64,000 nucleotides of DNA from Achromobacter spanius (GTDB taxonomy: Bacteria > Pseudomonadota > Gammaproteobacteria > Burkholderiales > Burkholderiaceae_B): positions 992,001-1,056,000 of the forward strand of contig NZ_CP121261.1 of the NCBI RefSeq assembly GCF_029637605.1, given 5' to 3'. Position 1 is the first letter of the stretch; every line of letters starts with the position of its first letter. This document shows, piece by piece, positions 1-8,350 of the stretch. A program made the position numbers and the translations under genes. Below the pieces are notes generated by a model that was not told the origin of the DNA, did not search any database, and saw nothing but the letters and a program-made list of their open reading frames with translations.

Positions 1-583
1 CTACCCCACGGGCGCCATCGCCTTGCTGCGCCCCTTGATCCAGGCGGGGCTGGTGCCCGCCGACTATCCGATGGTTGTGCATGCGGTGTCGGGCTATTCG
101 GGCGGCGGCCGCGCCAGCGTGGATGCCTATGAAGGGGCGGGCGGCGTGCCAGGACCCGCGTTCCAGTTGTATGGCTTGGGCCTGGCGCACAAGCACACGC
201 CCGAGATTGAAGCGCATGCGGGGCTGACGCAGCGCCCGGTGTTCGTGCCTGCCTACGGCGCGTTCCGCCAGGGCATTGTGCTGACGATTCCGTTGCAGAC
301 GCGCTTGTTGCCGGCCGGGGTGAACAGCGAACAATTGCATGCTTGCCTGCACCAGCATTACGCAGACACCACCCATGTGCAGGTCGTGCCGCGCCAGGAA
401 GCCGCCAGCCACACGCATCTGGATCCGCAGGTGCTCAACGGTACGAATGACCTGCGTTTGGCGGTCTACGGCAACGAACAACACGGCCAGGTGTTGCTGA
501 CCGCGGTGTTCGACAACCTGGGCAAGGGCGCGTCCGGCGCGGCGGTGCAGAACCTGGACCTGATGCTCGCCGCGATGGCATAA
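1..583 (+). CDS. argC: N-acetyl-gamma-glutamyl-phosphate reductase, C-terminal part (5' end outside window)
   Basis: ArgC makes N-acetylglutamate semialdehyde from N-acetylglutamyl phosphate with NADPH, the third step of arginine synthesis, in the cytoplasm. The frame is open from base 2 and begins [11 protein letters not shown], which follows the catalytic Cys in this family (motif GCYPTG), so the nucleophile lies just outside the window; base 1 would be the last base of its codon. The [11 protein letters not shown] and AHKHTPEI segments match the dimerisation/catalytic domain, including the conserved His. About 194 residues remain of roughly 310. No neighbouring arg gene is visible. Confidence 0.93.
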   Translation, partial: YPTGAIALLRPLIQAGLVPADYPMVVHAVSGYSGGGRASVDAYEGAGGVPGPAFQLYGLGLAHKHTPEIEAHAGLTQRPVFVPAYGAFRQGIVLTIPLQTRLLPAGVNSEQLHACLHQHYADTTHVQVVPRQEAASHTHLDPQVLNGTNDLRLAVYGNEQHGQVLLTAVFDNLGKGASGAAVQNLDLMLAAMA

Positions 584-593
584 GGCGAGGGCA

Positions 594-631
594 TAAGAAA
601 AATGGCGCCTCGCTGGAAGCGGGGCGCCATT
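594..631 (-). terminator. Intrinsic terminator of the MBL-fold gene
   Basis: A perfect 9-bp inverted repeat (AATGGCGCC at 601-609, GGCGCCATT at 623-631) is flanked at 598-602 by an A-run. Read on the minus strand the hairpin is therefore followed by TTTTTCTT, a classical intrinsic terminator for the gene at 675-1568. On the plus strand no U-tract follows, so it may stop argC transcription only weakly. Confidence 0.8.
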
Positions 632-674
632 GCTGTTCAGGGCATTACCTCTTCATCGTCAACCCGTCATTGCC

Positions 675-1568
675 TCACCACTTCATTTCGCCCTTGGCGA
701 CCTTGGCGCTCAAGTCCAGGGATGCCGCGGCGCCCGCTTGCGGGTACTGCGCCTTCATGGCGGCGATCAGCGTGGCGCTGTCGGCGGCCTTGGCGGTTTG
801 CGTGTCGAAGGCGCGGATGTAGCCCTGCGTATAGCGGACGGATTCCAGCGTCAACGGCGCGCCCGGCGCATAGTGGCCCGGAATGACCGTCACCGGCTTC
901 AGCGCTTCAATGCGCGACAAGGTGGCCAGCCAATCCTTGTGCGATTGCGGCGTCTGCGTGTCGGCCATCCACACGTGCAGGTTGCCGAACACCACAACGC
1001 CGCCTACCACCGCCTTCAATGACGGAATCCACACAAAGCTGCGATCCGGCTGCGGGCCGTCCAGGCCGGTGATTTCCAGCGCCTGGCCTTCCAGCGTCAG
1101 TTTGCTGCCTTTCAGCACCTGCGGAATCACGGCCCGGGACGGCGCATCCGCGCCCAGCTTGGGGCCCCAGAATGCCAGCTTGCCGTCCACCGTTTCCTTG
1201 ATGTGCTGAACCGTGGGTTCGGTGGCGACGACGCGCGCATCGGGGAAGGCGGCCACCACGGTGTCCAGGCCGAAGTAGAAGTCGGGGTCGCCGTGGCTGA
1301 TGTAGATGGTGGTCAGCGTCTTGCCGCTGTCGCGCACCATTTGCACCACTTTTTCGGCTTGCGACTTGCCAAACTGCGCATCGATCAGAATGGCCTCACG
1401 CTTGCCGCTGACCAGCACGGAAGACACTTGAAAGATGGCGTCGTTGCCGGGGTTGAAATGGGTCAGTTGCAAATCTGTGCCGGCTGCGTGGGCAATGAAG
1501 GCGGGGCTGATCAACAAGCTCAGCGCAGCGCTTTGCAGCAGGCGGCGAAAGCGGGGCAAGGAAGACAT
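675..1568 (-). CDS. Exported MBL-fold metallo-hydrolase-like protein with altered metal motif
   Basis: The Met at 1568 gives a Sec signal peptide (MSSLPRFRRLLQ, a hydrophobic stretch, then AHA|A). An earlier in-frame Met at 1622 would add 18 residues before the signal and is less likely. The body has a beta-lactamase-like fold: an ILIDAQFGKSQAE strand-turn, then YISHGDPDFYFGLD where the family normally has HxHxDHxGG, and a late VIPGHYAPGAP segment. In the main motif the second His is Asp and the last His is Phe, so zinc ligation must differ from that of standard hydrolases. The likely location is the periplasm. The substrate is unknown and it stands alone as a transcription unit. Confidence 0.8.
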   Translation of the reverse strand: MSSLPRFRRLLQSAALSLLISPAFIAHAAGTDLQLTHFNPGNDAIFQVSSVLVSGKREAILIDAQFGKSQAEKVVQMVRDSGKTLTTIYISHGDPDFYFGLDTVVAAFPDARVVATEPTVQHIKETVDGKLAFWGPKLGADAPSRAVIPQVLKGSKLTLEGQALEITGLDGPQPDRSFVWIPSLKAVVGGVVVFGNLHVWMADTQTPQSHKDWLATLSRIEALKPVTVIPGHYAPGAPLTLESVRYTQGYIRAFDTQTAKAADSATLIAAMKAQYPQAGAAASLDLSAKVAKGEMKW

Positions 1569-1671
1569 GGCGGCGGCTCTTGGGTGATGTAAGAAGGAAG
1601 CCAGTCTAGTGGCGGCGTGCACGCCGATCTATCCCCGCCTTTGCCAGAGTCTGTTGCGCATTTCGATCAGA

Positions 1672-2577
1672 TCAAGCCGGGTTCGGATCCGCCAGCGTGG
1701 CCTCGACCTGGCGCCTCAGCCACATCGTGCCGGGGTCGCTTTCAAAGCGCGCGTGCCAATGCACGGTCACGCTTAACGGCGGCAGTGCGATGGGCAGAGG
1801 ACGGATTTCGAAAGCGTTGTCGCGGTTGAACCAGATGGCCGCGCGGTAGGGCAGTGTGACCGTCAAATCGGTGCGGCGGACGATCTCGGCGGCGGCCGAG
1901 AAATGCGGCAGCGTCAGGTAGGGCTGGCGACGCAGGCCCGCTTCGCTCAGCACGTCGTTCAGCAAGCGGTGTGCGCTGGCGCGCGAGGCCACCAGGATGT
2001 GATCCAGCCGCTTGAACTGGCCACGTGTCAGCCCCGCGGACAGCACCGGGTGGCCGCGCCGGCCCATGCACGCATAGCGTTCGCTGAACAGGTCGGCGTG
2101 GCAGGTATGGCGGCCCAGCCCAGCCAGGTTGCCGATGGCCAGGTCGACCTCGCCCTCTTTCAGCGCTTGCGGCAATTGCTCCAGCGCGATCTCCAGCACT
2201 TCCACCTGCAGGCGCGGCGCCAGCGCATGCACGCGCTCCATCAGCGGCGGCAGGAACACCATTTCGCCGATGTCGGACATCGACAGGCGAAAGCGCCGGG
2301 TGCTGGTGGCCGGGGTGAATTGCTGACGCAGGCTGACCGCTTCCGCAAAGCTGTTCATGCCGCGTTCGATAGGGTCGGCCAACGCAAACGCCACCGGCGT
2401 GGGTTGCATGCCGGTAGCGGTGCGCACGAAAAGCGGGTCGTCAAATTGTTCCCGCAGGCGGGCCAGCGCGTAGCTGACGGCGGGCTGCGTCAAGTTCAGC
2501 CGTTGCGCCGCGCGGGTGACGCTGCGTTCATGCAGCACGGTCAGGAAAACCCGCATGAGATTCAGATCGAAGTCCAC
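1672..2577 (-). CDS. LysR-family transcriptional regulator
   Basis: This is a 301-residue protein with an N-terminal winged helix-turn-helix at about residues 19-43 (SVTRAAQRLNLTQPAVSYAL), followed by the PBP2-like effector-binding domain typical of LysR proteins. It is transcribed divergently from the acyl-CoA ligase operon starting at 2716, with 138 bp of AT-rich DNA between. LysR proteins usually control the divergent operon and themselves, so regulation of the 2716-7255 operon is the simplest inference. The effector is unknown, perhaps a carboxylic acid or its CoA ester. Confidence 0.93.
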   Translation of the reverse strand: MDFDLNLMRVFLTVLHERSVTRAAQRLNLTQPAVSYALARLREQFDDPLFVRTATGMQPTPVAFALADPIERGMNSFAEAVSLRQQFTPATSTRRFRLSMSDIGEMVFLPPLMERVHALAPRLQVEVLEIALEQLPQALKEGEVDLAIGNLAGLGRHTCHADLFSERYACMGRRGHPVLSAGLTRGQFKRLDHILVASRASAHRLLNDVLSEAGLRRQPYLTLPHFSAAAEIVRRTDLTVTLPYRAAIWFNRDNAFEIRPLPIALPPLSVTVHWHARFESDPGTMWLRRQVEATLADPNPA

Positions 2578-2599
2578 GCATGCCTTTGATATCAGTTCT

Positions 2600-2614
2600 A
2601 TTTATAAGATAAAT
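2600..2614. promoter_or_regulatory. Candidate LysR operator (inverted repeat containing T-N11-A)
   Basis: ATTTAT-AAG-ATAAAT is a perfect 6-bp inverted repeat between the LysR gene and the divergent operon, and it contains the T-N11-A pattern that LysR regulators recognise. It lies just upstream of the -35 element of the plus-strand promoter, a usual activator position. Confidence 0.55.
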
Positions 2615-2627
2615 AATAGCCATAAAT

Positions 2628-2656
2628 TTGACATATAAATAGTTGATTCCTAGACT
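2628..2656 (+). promoter_or_regulatory. Sigma-70 promoter of the acyl-CoA ligase operon
   Basis: TTGACA at 2628-2633, a 17-bp spacer and TAGACT at 2651-2656 (4 of 6 to TATAAT). The start of transcription would fall near 2663, leaving a leader of about 50 nt before the ATG at 2716. The perfect -35 with a weaker -10 suits LysR modulation. Confidence 0.7.
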
Positions 2657-2715
2657 AATTTCACGAAAGCCGCTGAACGCCAGGTAGCGGCAGAACAACC
2701 GGGGAAAGCGTCGTC

Positions 2716-4335
2716 ATGCATGCGTTGACATTACCGTCGTTGTTGGTGGAACAGGCCGCGCGCCAAGGCGAGCGCTTGTGGGTGCAGGCCCCGGGCGGAT
2801 CGCTGCGGTTTTGCGATGCGCCGGCCCACGCGGCAAGCTGGGCCGCGCGGCTGGCGGCGGCGGGTGTGGCGCGGGGGGACCGCGTGGGGCTCATGGCCGG
2901 CAACCGCCACGAATTTTTGTCGATCGTGTTGGGTTGTGGCTGGCTGGGCGCGGTGGTGGTGCCCATCAACACCGCGTCGCGCGGCATGCAACTGCGGCAC
3001 ATCCTGGCCAATAGCGGCTGCGTGTTGCTGGTGGCCGATGCGGCGTCCTGTCCGGCCCTGACGGGCTTGGCGTCGCTGAATCACGCGGCGCAGGATGGCA
3101 TGGCGAACGATGGCGCCGCACACGATGGCCCCTTGGCCTTGCGCGCGATCTGGCTGCTTGACGAGATCGATGCCGCCCACGCGCTGCCCGCGCCCGCCAC
3201 CCTGGTGCCATCGGAACTGCCTGCGCCATTACCCGCCGCCGCCATTCAGCCCGGCGACATGCTGGCAATTCTCTACACCTCGGGCACCTCCGGCCCGTCC
3301 AAGGGCGTGTGCTGCCCGCACGCGCAGTTTTACTGGTGGGGCAAGATCGCCGCGCGCAACCTGGACATTTCAGATGCCGACGTGCTCTACACCAGCCTGC
3401 CGCTGTTCCACACGAACGCACTGAACGCCTGCTTCCAGGCGCTGGTGACCGGGGCGTCCATCATTTGCGACGAGCGCTTTTCAGCAAGCCGCTACTTCGA
3501 CCGCCTGCAAGCCACGAACGCCACCGTTACCTATCTGTTGGGCGCCATGGTGCCGATGCTGCTGGCGCAAGAGGCGCGGCCGTCCGAACGCGGCCACCGC
3601 ACCCGCATCGCGCTGGCGCCCGGGGTGCCGGAACGCTTTCATGGCGTGTTCGCAGAACGCACCGGCATGGCGCTGCTGGAAGGCTACGGCTCCACCGAAA
3701 CCAATTTCGCCCTGGGCGGCACGCTTTCCGAGCAGCGGCCAGGCACGATGGGCCGCGTGGCGCCCGAGTTCGACGCCATCGTCGCCGACGAACACGATGC
3801 GCCGGTGCCTGATGGCGAGCCGGGCGAACTGCTGCTGCGCGCCACGCCGCCGTTTGCCATTGCCACGGGCTATTTCGGCATGGCCGACAAGACGGTTGAG
3901 GCCTGGCGCAACCTGTGGTTCCACACCGGCGACCGCGTGGTGCGCGACGCCGACGGCTACTTCCGATTCCTGGACCGCCTGAAAGACGCCATCCGCCGCC
4001 GGGGCGAGAACATCTCGTCCTATGAAGTGGAACAGGTGCTGCAAGCCCATCCGGCCGTGGCCACCGTGGCCGTTTACGCAGTGCGTTCCGAACTGGCCGA
4101 AGACGAAGTGATGGCCGCGTTGGTCTACAAGGCGGGGCACGCGCCCACGCCCGAAGCGTTGCTTGATTTCTGCCAGCCTCGCATGCCGTACTTCGCCGTG
4201 CCGCGCTACCTGCGCGTGCTGGACGATCTGCCGCGCACCGAAAACGGCAAGGTCCGCAAGTTCCGCTTGCGGGAAGAAGGTATCACCGGCGACACCTGGG
4301 ACCGGGACGCCGCCGGCTATCGCGTGGCGCGCTGA
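2716..4335 (+). CDS. AMP-forming acyl-CoA synthetase (ligase)
   Basis: A 539-residue member of the ANL (adenylate-forming) family. It activates a carboxylic acid with ATP and loads it on CoA. It has the phosphate-binding loop YTSGTSGPSK (187-196), YGSTETN in motif A5, HTGD, the hinge DRLKDAIRRRGENIS (from about 420) and the C-terminal catalytic Lys512 in ENGKVRK. It resembles crotonobetaine/carnitine-CoA and medium-chain ligases, but the substrate cannot be read from the sequence. GGGGAAAG lies about 8 nt before the ATG. It is the first gene of an operon with a transporter, a thiolase-like protein and a DUF35 protein, so it probably activates an imported acid for catabolism. Confidence 0.92.
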   Translation: MHALTLPSLLVEQAARQGERLWVQAPGGSLRFCDAPAHAASWAARLAAAGVARGDRVGLMAGNRHEFLSIVLGCGWLGAVVVPINTASRGMQLRHILANSGCVLLVADAASCPALTGLASLNHAAQDGMANDGAAHDGPLALRAIWLLDEIDAAHALPAPATLVPSELPAPLPAAAIQPGDMLAILYTSGTSGPSKGVCCPHAQFYWWGKIAARNLDISDADVLYTSLPLFHTNALNACFQALVTGASIICDERFSASRYFDRLQATNATVTYLLGAMVPMLLAQEARPSERGHRTRIALAPGVPERFHGVFAERTGMALLEGYGSTETNFALGGTLSEQRPGTMGRVAPEFDAIVADEHDAPVPDGEPGELLLRATPPFAIATGYFGMADKTVEAWRNLWFHTGDRVVRDADGYFRFLDRLKDAIRRRGENISSYEVEQVLQAHPAVATVAVYAVRSELAEDEVMAALVYKAGHAPTPEALLDFCQPRMPYFAVPRYLRVLDDLPRTENGKVRKFRLREEGITGDTWDRDAAGYRVAR

Positions 4336-4371
4336 TGCGCCGTTGATCCACTAAAAATCCAAGGGGCGGCA

Positions 4372-5685
4372 ATGACGATGGCATATAAGGGGGCGGCGTT
4401 GTCCGCCGAAGACGAAGCAAAGCGAAAGCGCACCCGGCGCGTGGTGACGGCTTCGGTGGCGGGCAACGCCATGGAGTGGTACGACTTTTTCATCTATGGC
4501 ACGGCGGCCGCGCTGGTGTTTGGCGAGCTGTTTTTCCCCAAGGGCACGGACCCGCTGCTGGGCACCATGGGCGCCTTCGCGGGGTTCGCGGTGGGCTTTC
4601 TGGCGCGGCCGCTGGGTGGCGTGATCTTCGGCCACATCGGCGACCGCTATGGCCGCAAGCTGGCGTTGGAATGGACGCTGGGCCTGATGGGCGCGGCCAC
4701 CTTCCTGATCGGCCTGCTTCCCACGTACGAGCAGATCGGCTTTTGGGCGCCGGTGGCGATGGTGGTTCTGCGCGTCTTGCAGGGCGCGGCGGCGGGCGGC
4801 GAATGGGGCGGCGGCGTGCTGCTGATCAGCGAGGCTGTCGGTGGCAAGCGGCGCGGCTACTTCTCATCGTTCAGCCAACTGGGCGTGGCGGGCGGCTTCG
4901 TGCTGTCGTCCGGCGTATTCATGCTGGCGCAGCAATTGCCGCAGGACGCCTTCATGAGCTGGGGCTGGCGCCTGCCGTTCCTGTTCAGCGTGCTGATCTT
5001 TGGCGTCGGGCTGTACATCCGCAAGCACATCCCGGAAAGCGAGGAATTCGTGCAGGCCAAGAAGACGGCCAAGCGCGGCATGCCGGCCGTGGAAGTGTTT
5101 CGCCGCTACCCGCGTCAGGTGCTGACCGCGATGGGCTTGCGCGTGGCCGAGAACGGCGGTTCGTACATCTTCCTGGCCTTTGCGCTGGCCTACGGCAAGT
5201 TCCTGGGCATTCCCAACGACGTAATGCTGGGCGGCGTGCTGCTGTCCATGTTCATCGAGCTGGGCACGCTGGTGTGGTTTGGCCATTTGTCCGACCGCAT
5301 CGGGCGGCGCGCGGTCTACCTGATAGGTTCGGTGGGCCTGGTGCTGGTGGCGTTCCCGTTCTTCTGGATGGTGCAGACGAAAGAGCCGCTCTGGATTTTC
5401 CTGGCCTTCTTCCTGGGCAACACGGTGTGCCACGCCGCCATGATCGGCACCCAGCCCGCGTATTTTGCCGAACTATTTCCTGCGGAAGTGCGCTACACCG
5501 GCCTGGCGCTGGGCCACGAGCTGGCCTCCGTGTTCGCGGGCGGCCTGTCGCCCTTGATTGCGATGGCGCTGCTGCGCAAGTATGAATCGGCCACGCCGGT
5601 GGCTTGGTTCCTGGTGGGCATGGCGGCCATTACGGTGGTGACCTTGTTGCTGACCCGCAATCCGCCCAGGCAGGACACGGAATGA
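4372..5685 (+). CDS. MFS transporter, metabolite:H+ symporter (MHS) type
   Basis: A 437-residue inner-membrane protein with about 12 hydrophobic segments. The N-terminal signature AMEWYDFFIYGTAAAL and the loop FGHIGDRYGRK place it in the MHS branch of the major facilitator superfamily (relatives: ProP, ShiA, dicarboxylate and aromatic acid carriers). A ribosome site (AGGGGCGG) precedes the ATG. Its stop overlaps the next start (ATGA at 5682-5685), which suggests translational coupling. By context it imports the acid that the upstream ligase activates. Confidence 0.92.
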   Translation: MTMAYKGAALSAEDEAKRKRTRRVVTASVAGNAMEWYDFFIYGTAAALVFGELFFPKGTDPLLGTMGAFAGFAVGFLARPLGGVIFGHIGDRYGRKLALEWTLGLMGAATFLIGLLPTYEQIGFWAPVAMVVLRVLQGAAAGGEWGGGVLLISEAVGGKRRGYFSSFSQLGVAGGFVLSSGVFMLAQQLPQDAFMSWGWRLPFLFSVLIFGVGLYIRKHIPESEEFVQAKKTAKRGMPAVEVFRRYPRQVLTAMGLRVAENGGSYIFLAFALAYGKFLGIPNDVMLGGVLLSMFIELGTLVWFGHLSDRIGRRAVYLIGSVGLVLVAFPFFWMVQTKEPLWIFLAFFLGNTVCHAAMIGTQPAYFAELFPAEVRYTGLALGHELASVFAGGLSPLIAMALLRKYESATPVAWFLVGMAAITVVTLLLTRNPPRQDTE

Positions 5686-6860
5686 GCCAGGCCCAGTCTG
5701 TCGACCTCGGACCCGACCCCGGCCCCGGCCCCGGCATCGTCGCGGTAGGCGAAACCCCGGCCTTGCGCCACCCCGAGCCCACATGCAGCACGGCGGGCTT
5801 GATGGCGCAGGCTATCGGGCAGGCGCTGCGGCAGGTGGGCATTGCGCCGGCGCAGGTGGATGGCCTGGGCGTGGCGTCGTTCACGCTGCGCCCCGACCGC
5901 GCCATTGACCTGGCCTGGCGGCTGGGGCTGCGGCTGAACTGGTGCATGCAGGACGAACTGGGCGGCGCCAGCGCCATCAACCTGTTGCGCCAAGCCTGGT
6001 TGGCGCTGGAAGCGGGACAGGCGCAAACCATTGTGCTGGTGTCGGGCGACCATTTCACGGGCGCGGACTTTGCCGGGCTGGTGCGTGGCTACAACCGCAG
6101 CGCGCAGGAATATCTAAGCCCGCTGGGTAGCGACGGGCCCAACCCGCTGTTTTCCATGCTGACCCAGCGGCAGATGGCGCAAACCGGGCTGCGGCGTGAA
6201 GATTACGGCGCCCTGTGCGTGGCGCAGCGTGGCTGGGCGGCCGACAACCCCAACGCGGCCTACCGCCAGCCGCTGACCTTGGCGCAATACCTGGAAGCGC
6301 CAATGGTGGCGCCGCCGCTGTGTCGCCTGGACTGCGTGCCGGTCGTCAGCGGGGCCTGCGCGCTGGTGCTGCAAGCGCGGCCCACGGGCGTGCACGTGCG
6401 GCTGCTAGCCAGCGGCGCGCGCTACAACCACGACCAGCAGGAAGGCGACGGCTTGCAGACCGGCATTGCTGAATTCGCGGAGGGGCTGTGGCGTCAGGCA
6501 GCCGTGGGGCCGGAAGACATGGATGTGGTCAGCGTGTACGACGATTATCCGGCGATGGCGCTGGCGCAATTGCACGACCTGGGCTTTACCGGCACGGAGG
6601 ACCTGCCGGGCTTTATCGCCCGCCGCATCGCGACGCGCGCGCTGCCCGTGAACACGGCCGGCGGCCAGTTGTCGGCGGGCCAGGCGGGGACGGCGGGTGG
6701 CATGCACGGCCTGGTCGAGGTGGCGCGGCAGTTGTTGGGCCAGGCGGACGGGCGGCAGCTGCAAGGCCCTCGGCACGGCGTTGTCACGGGATACGGCATG
6801 GTGCAACTGCGCTACGGCATGTGCGCCAACGCAGCCGTGCTGCGCCGGGAGGAATCATGA
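5682..6860 (+). CDS. Thiolase-like / nonspecific lipid-transfer (SCP-x type) protein
   Basis: A 392-residue thiolase-fold protein. The start at 5682 overlaps the transporter stop by ATGA. The thiolase nucleophile position is occupied by GGASAIN rather than a Cys motif. The usual C-terminal GHP is GQA (NTAGGQLSAGQAGTAGG), so both classic thiolase residues are missing. Such proteins include DitF and Ltp2; Ltp2 acts as a retro-aldolase on CoA esters together with a DUF35 protein. A DUF35 gene follows immediately and overlaps by ATGA, so a two-subunit complex is likely. A role in carbon-carbon bond cleavage of an acyl-CoA is inferred, not shown. Confidence 0.85.
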   Translation: MSQAQSVDLGPDPGPGPGIVAVGETPALRHPEPTCSTAGLMAQAIGQALRQVGIAPAQVDGLGVASFTLRPDRAIDLAWRLGLRLNWCMQDELGGASAINLLRQAWLALEAGQAQTIVLVSGDHFTGADFAGLVRGYNRSAQEYLSPLGSDGPNPLFSMLTQRQMAQTGLRREDYGALCVAQRGWAADNPNAAYRQPLTLAQYLEAPMVAPPLCRLDCVPVVSGACALVLQARPTGVHVRLLASGARYNHDQQEGDGLQTGIAEFAEGLWRQAAVGPEDMDVVSVYDDYPAMALAQLHDLGFTGTEDLPGFIARRIATRALPVNTAGGQLSAGQAGTAGGMHGLVEVARQLLGQADGRQLQGPRHGVVTGYGMVQLRYGMCANAAVLRREES

Positions 6861-7255
6861 ATCTGCATGTAGATGAACACCGCCGGGATCAATGCCGCGT
6901 GGATGAATGCCGCGCCTGTGGCCATCGCGTCTATCCCGCCCGCCTGTGGTGTCCGGCTTGCGGACACGATGAGGCGCGGTCGGTTGCCGTGGACGAAGGC
7001 GAACTGCTGGCCTGGACGGTGATGCCGGACAAGGGCAGGGCGGTGCAGCCCGATGCCGGATCTGACTCCCCCAATTCCGCGAATCCCCCTGGTCCGGCTG
7101 CTGACCCCAAACCGGTCTTCATCGCGACGGTACGCGCACTGCCCGACGGGCCGGTGCTGGTAGTGCGGCTGCAAGCGCCGCCCGCGCATATCGGCCAGCG
7201 CTTACGGCTGTTCGAGCGCCAGACCTCGGGGCGCGCCTTGCCATGGGCAGACTGA
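6857..7255 (+). CDS. Zn-ribbon/OB-fold protein, DUF35 (ChsH2-like) family
   Basis: A 132-residue protein starting at ATGA over the stop of the thiolase-like gene. It has a rubredoxin-type zinc ribbon (CRACG, 11 residues, CPACG) at residues 18-36, then a beta-rich OB-fold part (LAWTVMPDK, FIATVRALPDGPVLVVRLQ). DUF35 proteins bind CoA esters and form complexes with thiolase-like partners. A Pro/Asn-rich insert (about 70-85) is unusual. It is the last gene of the LysR-controlled operon. Confidence 0.85.
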   Translation: MNLHVDEHRRDQCRVDECRACGHRVYPARLWCPACGHDEARSVAVDEGELLAWTVMPDKGRAVQPDAGSDSPNSANPPGPAADPKPVFIATVRALPDGPVLVVRLQAPPAHIGQRLRLFERQTSGRALPWAD

Positions 7256-7277
7256 CCCCCAAAGCCGGCCTCTCGCT

Positions 7278-8099
7278 TCACTCAGCCGCGCGGATCGATT
7301 CCAGCCGCTGCGCCAATGACGCGGTCGACAATTCGCCCACGCGCAGGTCCACCAAGCGGCCCTGGGCATCCAGAAACAGCGTAGCGGGCAGGCCGCGATT
7401 GCTGAATTTGCGCGATGCCTCGCCCGCCGGGTCGATCAGTACGTTCTGCAATCCGGGCGCGTGCTCGTCCAGGAATTTCGTCACGTCGCGCGGCGCTTCC
7501 GCCTGGTTCAGGAAAACAAAGTTGACGTCCGGATTGGCGGCCTGCGCGGCGGCAAACGCCGGCATTTCGCGGCGGCAGGGCGGACACCAGCTTGCCCACA
7601 GGTTGATCACGGTGGGCTTGCCCTGAAAAGCGGATAGCGCGGCGGGGGCGCCGTCCACGTTCTGTACCGCCAAGGCAGCCAATTCGGGCTGCGGCTGCGG
7701 CGAGGCCGCCAGCCAGCGTCCGCCGCCCAGCCATGCCACGCTGGCCAGCGCCAAGGCGCCCAACAAGGCCACGCGCGGCGCGCGGTGCCGGATCACGGCG
7801 GCAATCGCATAGACCCAGGCGGCGGCCAGCCCGGCCAGGCCAACCCAGCCGCCGTCGCGCAGGTCCAGCATCTTGATCGGGTCGGGCAGGTAGTGGTCGC
7901 GATACTGCCAGACGAAGGCGATGCGCGCGGCCAGCAAGCCTATGACCAGCGTCCGCCACAACACCGTGCTCAGCCGTGCCGCGTCCTCGCGCTGGCGATT
8001 GAACAGGCGCGCCGCCAGCAGGCCGACCAGGGCGGCGGCGATCAAAATCGCCAGTTCAGTGGGAAATACCAGCGGGCCGATACGGATGGCGGGGCTCAT
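7278..8099 (-). CDS. Lgt-like membrane domain fused to TlpA-type thiol-disulfide oxidoreductase
   Basis: A 273-residue protein. The first ~130 residues are membrane helices resembling the N-terminus of prolipoprotein diacylglyceryl transferase (IGPLVFPTELAILIAAAL), without an evident complete Lgt active site. The rest is a thioredoxin fold facing the periplasm with the WCPPC active site (C172, C175) and the cis-Pro region GLPATLF. It should reduce or shuffle disulfides of exported proteins, possibly in cytochrome c maturation. Its start overlaps the stop of a 27-codon reading frame (8096-8179) by ATGA. Confidence 0.88.
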   Translation of the reverse strand: MSPAIRIGPLVFPTELAILIAAALVGLLAARLFNRQREDAARLSTVLWRTLVIGLLAARIAFVWQYRDHYLPDPIKMLDLRDGGWVGLAGLAAAWVYAIAAVIRHRAPRVALLGALALASVAWLGGGRWLAASPQPQPELAALAVQNVDGAPAALSAFQGKPTVINLWASWCPPCRREMPAFAAAQAANPDVNFVFLNQAEAPRDVTKFLDEHAPGLQNVLIDPAGEASRKFSNRGLPATLFLDAQGRLVDLRVGELSTASLAQRLESIRAAE

Positions 8100-8179
8100 T
8101 TCCCGCCCTCGGTCGTGGCCGTGTGCGCTGGCGCCGGCTTGATTTGGGCTTTCGCGCCGTCCTTGATGTTGAATTTCAT
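8096..8179 (-). CDS. Possible 27-residue small protein translationally coupled to the TlpA fusion
   Basis: The reading frame starts MKFNIKDGAKAQIKPAPA and ends TEGGK, with its TGA overlapping the ATG of the TlpA-like gene (ATGA at 8096-8099). GGGAAG lies 5 nt before the ATG, a better ribosome site than any near the downstream start. It is polar and Lys/Ala-rich with no membrane segment. It could be a genuine small protein or a coupling leader. I do not recognise it. Confidence 0.45.
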   Translation of the reverse strand: MKFNIKDGAKAQIKPAPAHTATTEGGK

Positions 8180-8280
8180 GTTCGCTTCCCGGATGAAGCA
8201 GGCAAGCCTAGCATGGCGCGCGGGCAGGGCCGGGGCGCTTTCCGGCACGGTCTTGCAGTAACGCTAAAATGGCGGCTCGC

Positions 8281-8302
8281 GGCTGGTTATCCAGCCCTTT
8301 TT
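8281..8302 (+). terminator. Hairpin plus U-tract in the leader of the amino-acid ABC operon
   Basis: GGCTGG-TTAT-CCAGCC followed by CTTTTT forms a compact intrinsic-terminator shape 49 nt before the substrate-binding protein gene. No plus-strand gene ends nearby (the closest ends at 7255), so it could be an attenuator. A TAAAAT at 8265-8270 could be the -10 of a promoter that transcribes it, but no good -35 is visible. Confidence 0.5.
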
Positions 8303-8350
8303 GCATTCTTTTCCTGCATTTCCCTTCTTTTGCCCCGCGCACCCATCACC

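Noticed and set aside
7278..7700. Lgt (prolipoprotein diacylglyceryl transferase) as the product of the 7278-8099 gene
   Set aside because: Only the N-terminal helices resemble Lgt; the C-terminal half is a thioredoxin fold with WCPPC, and the Lgt catalytic region is not visible.
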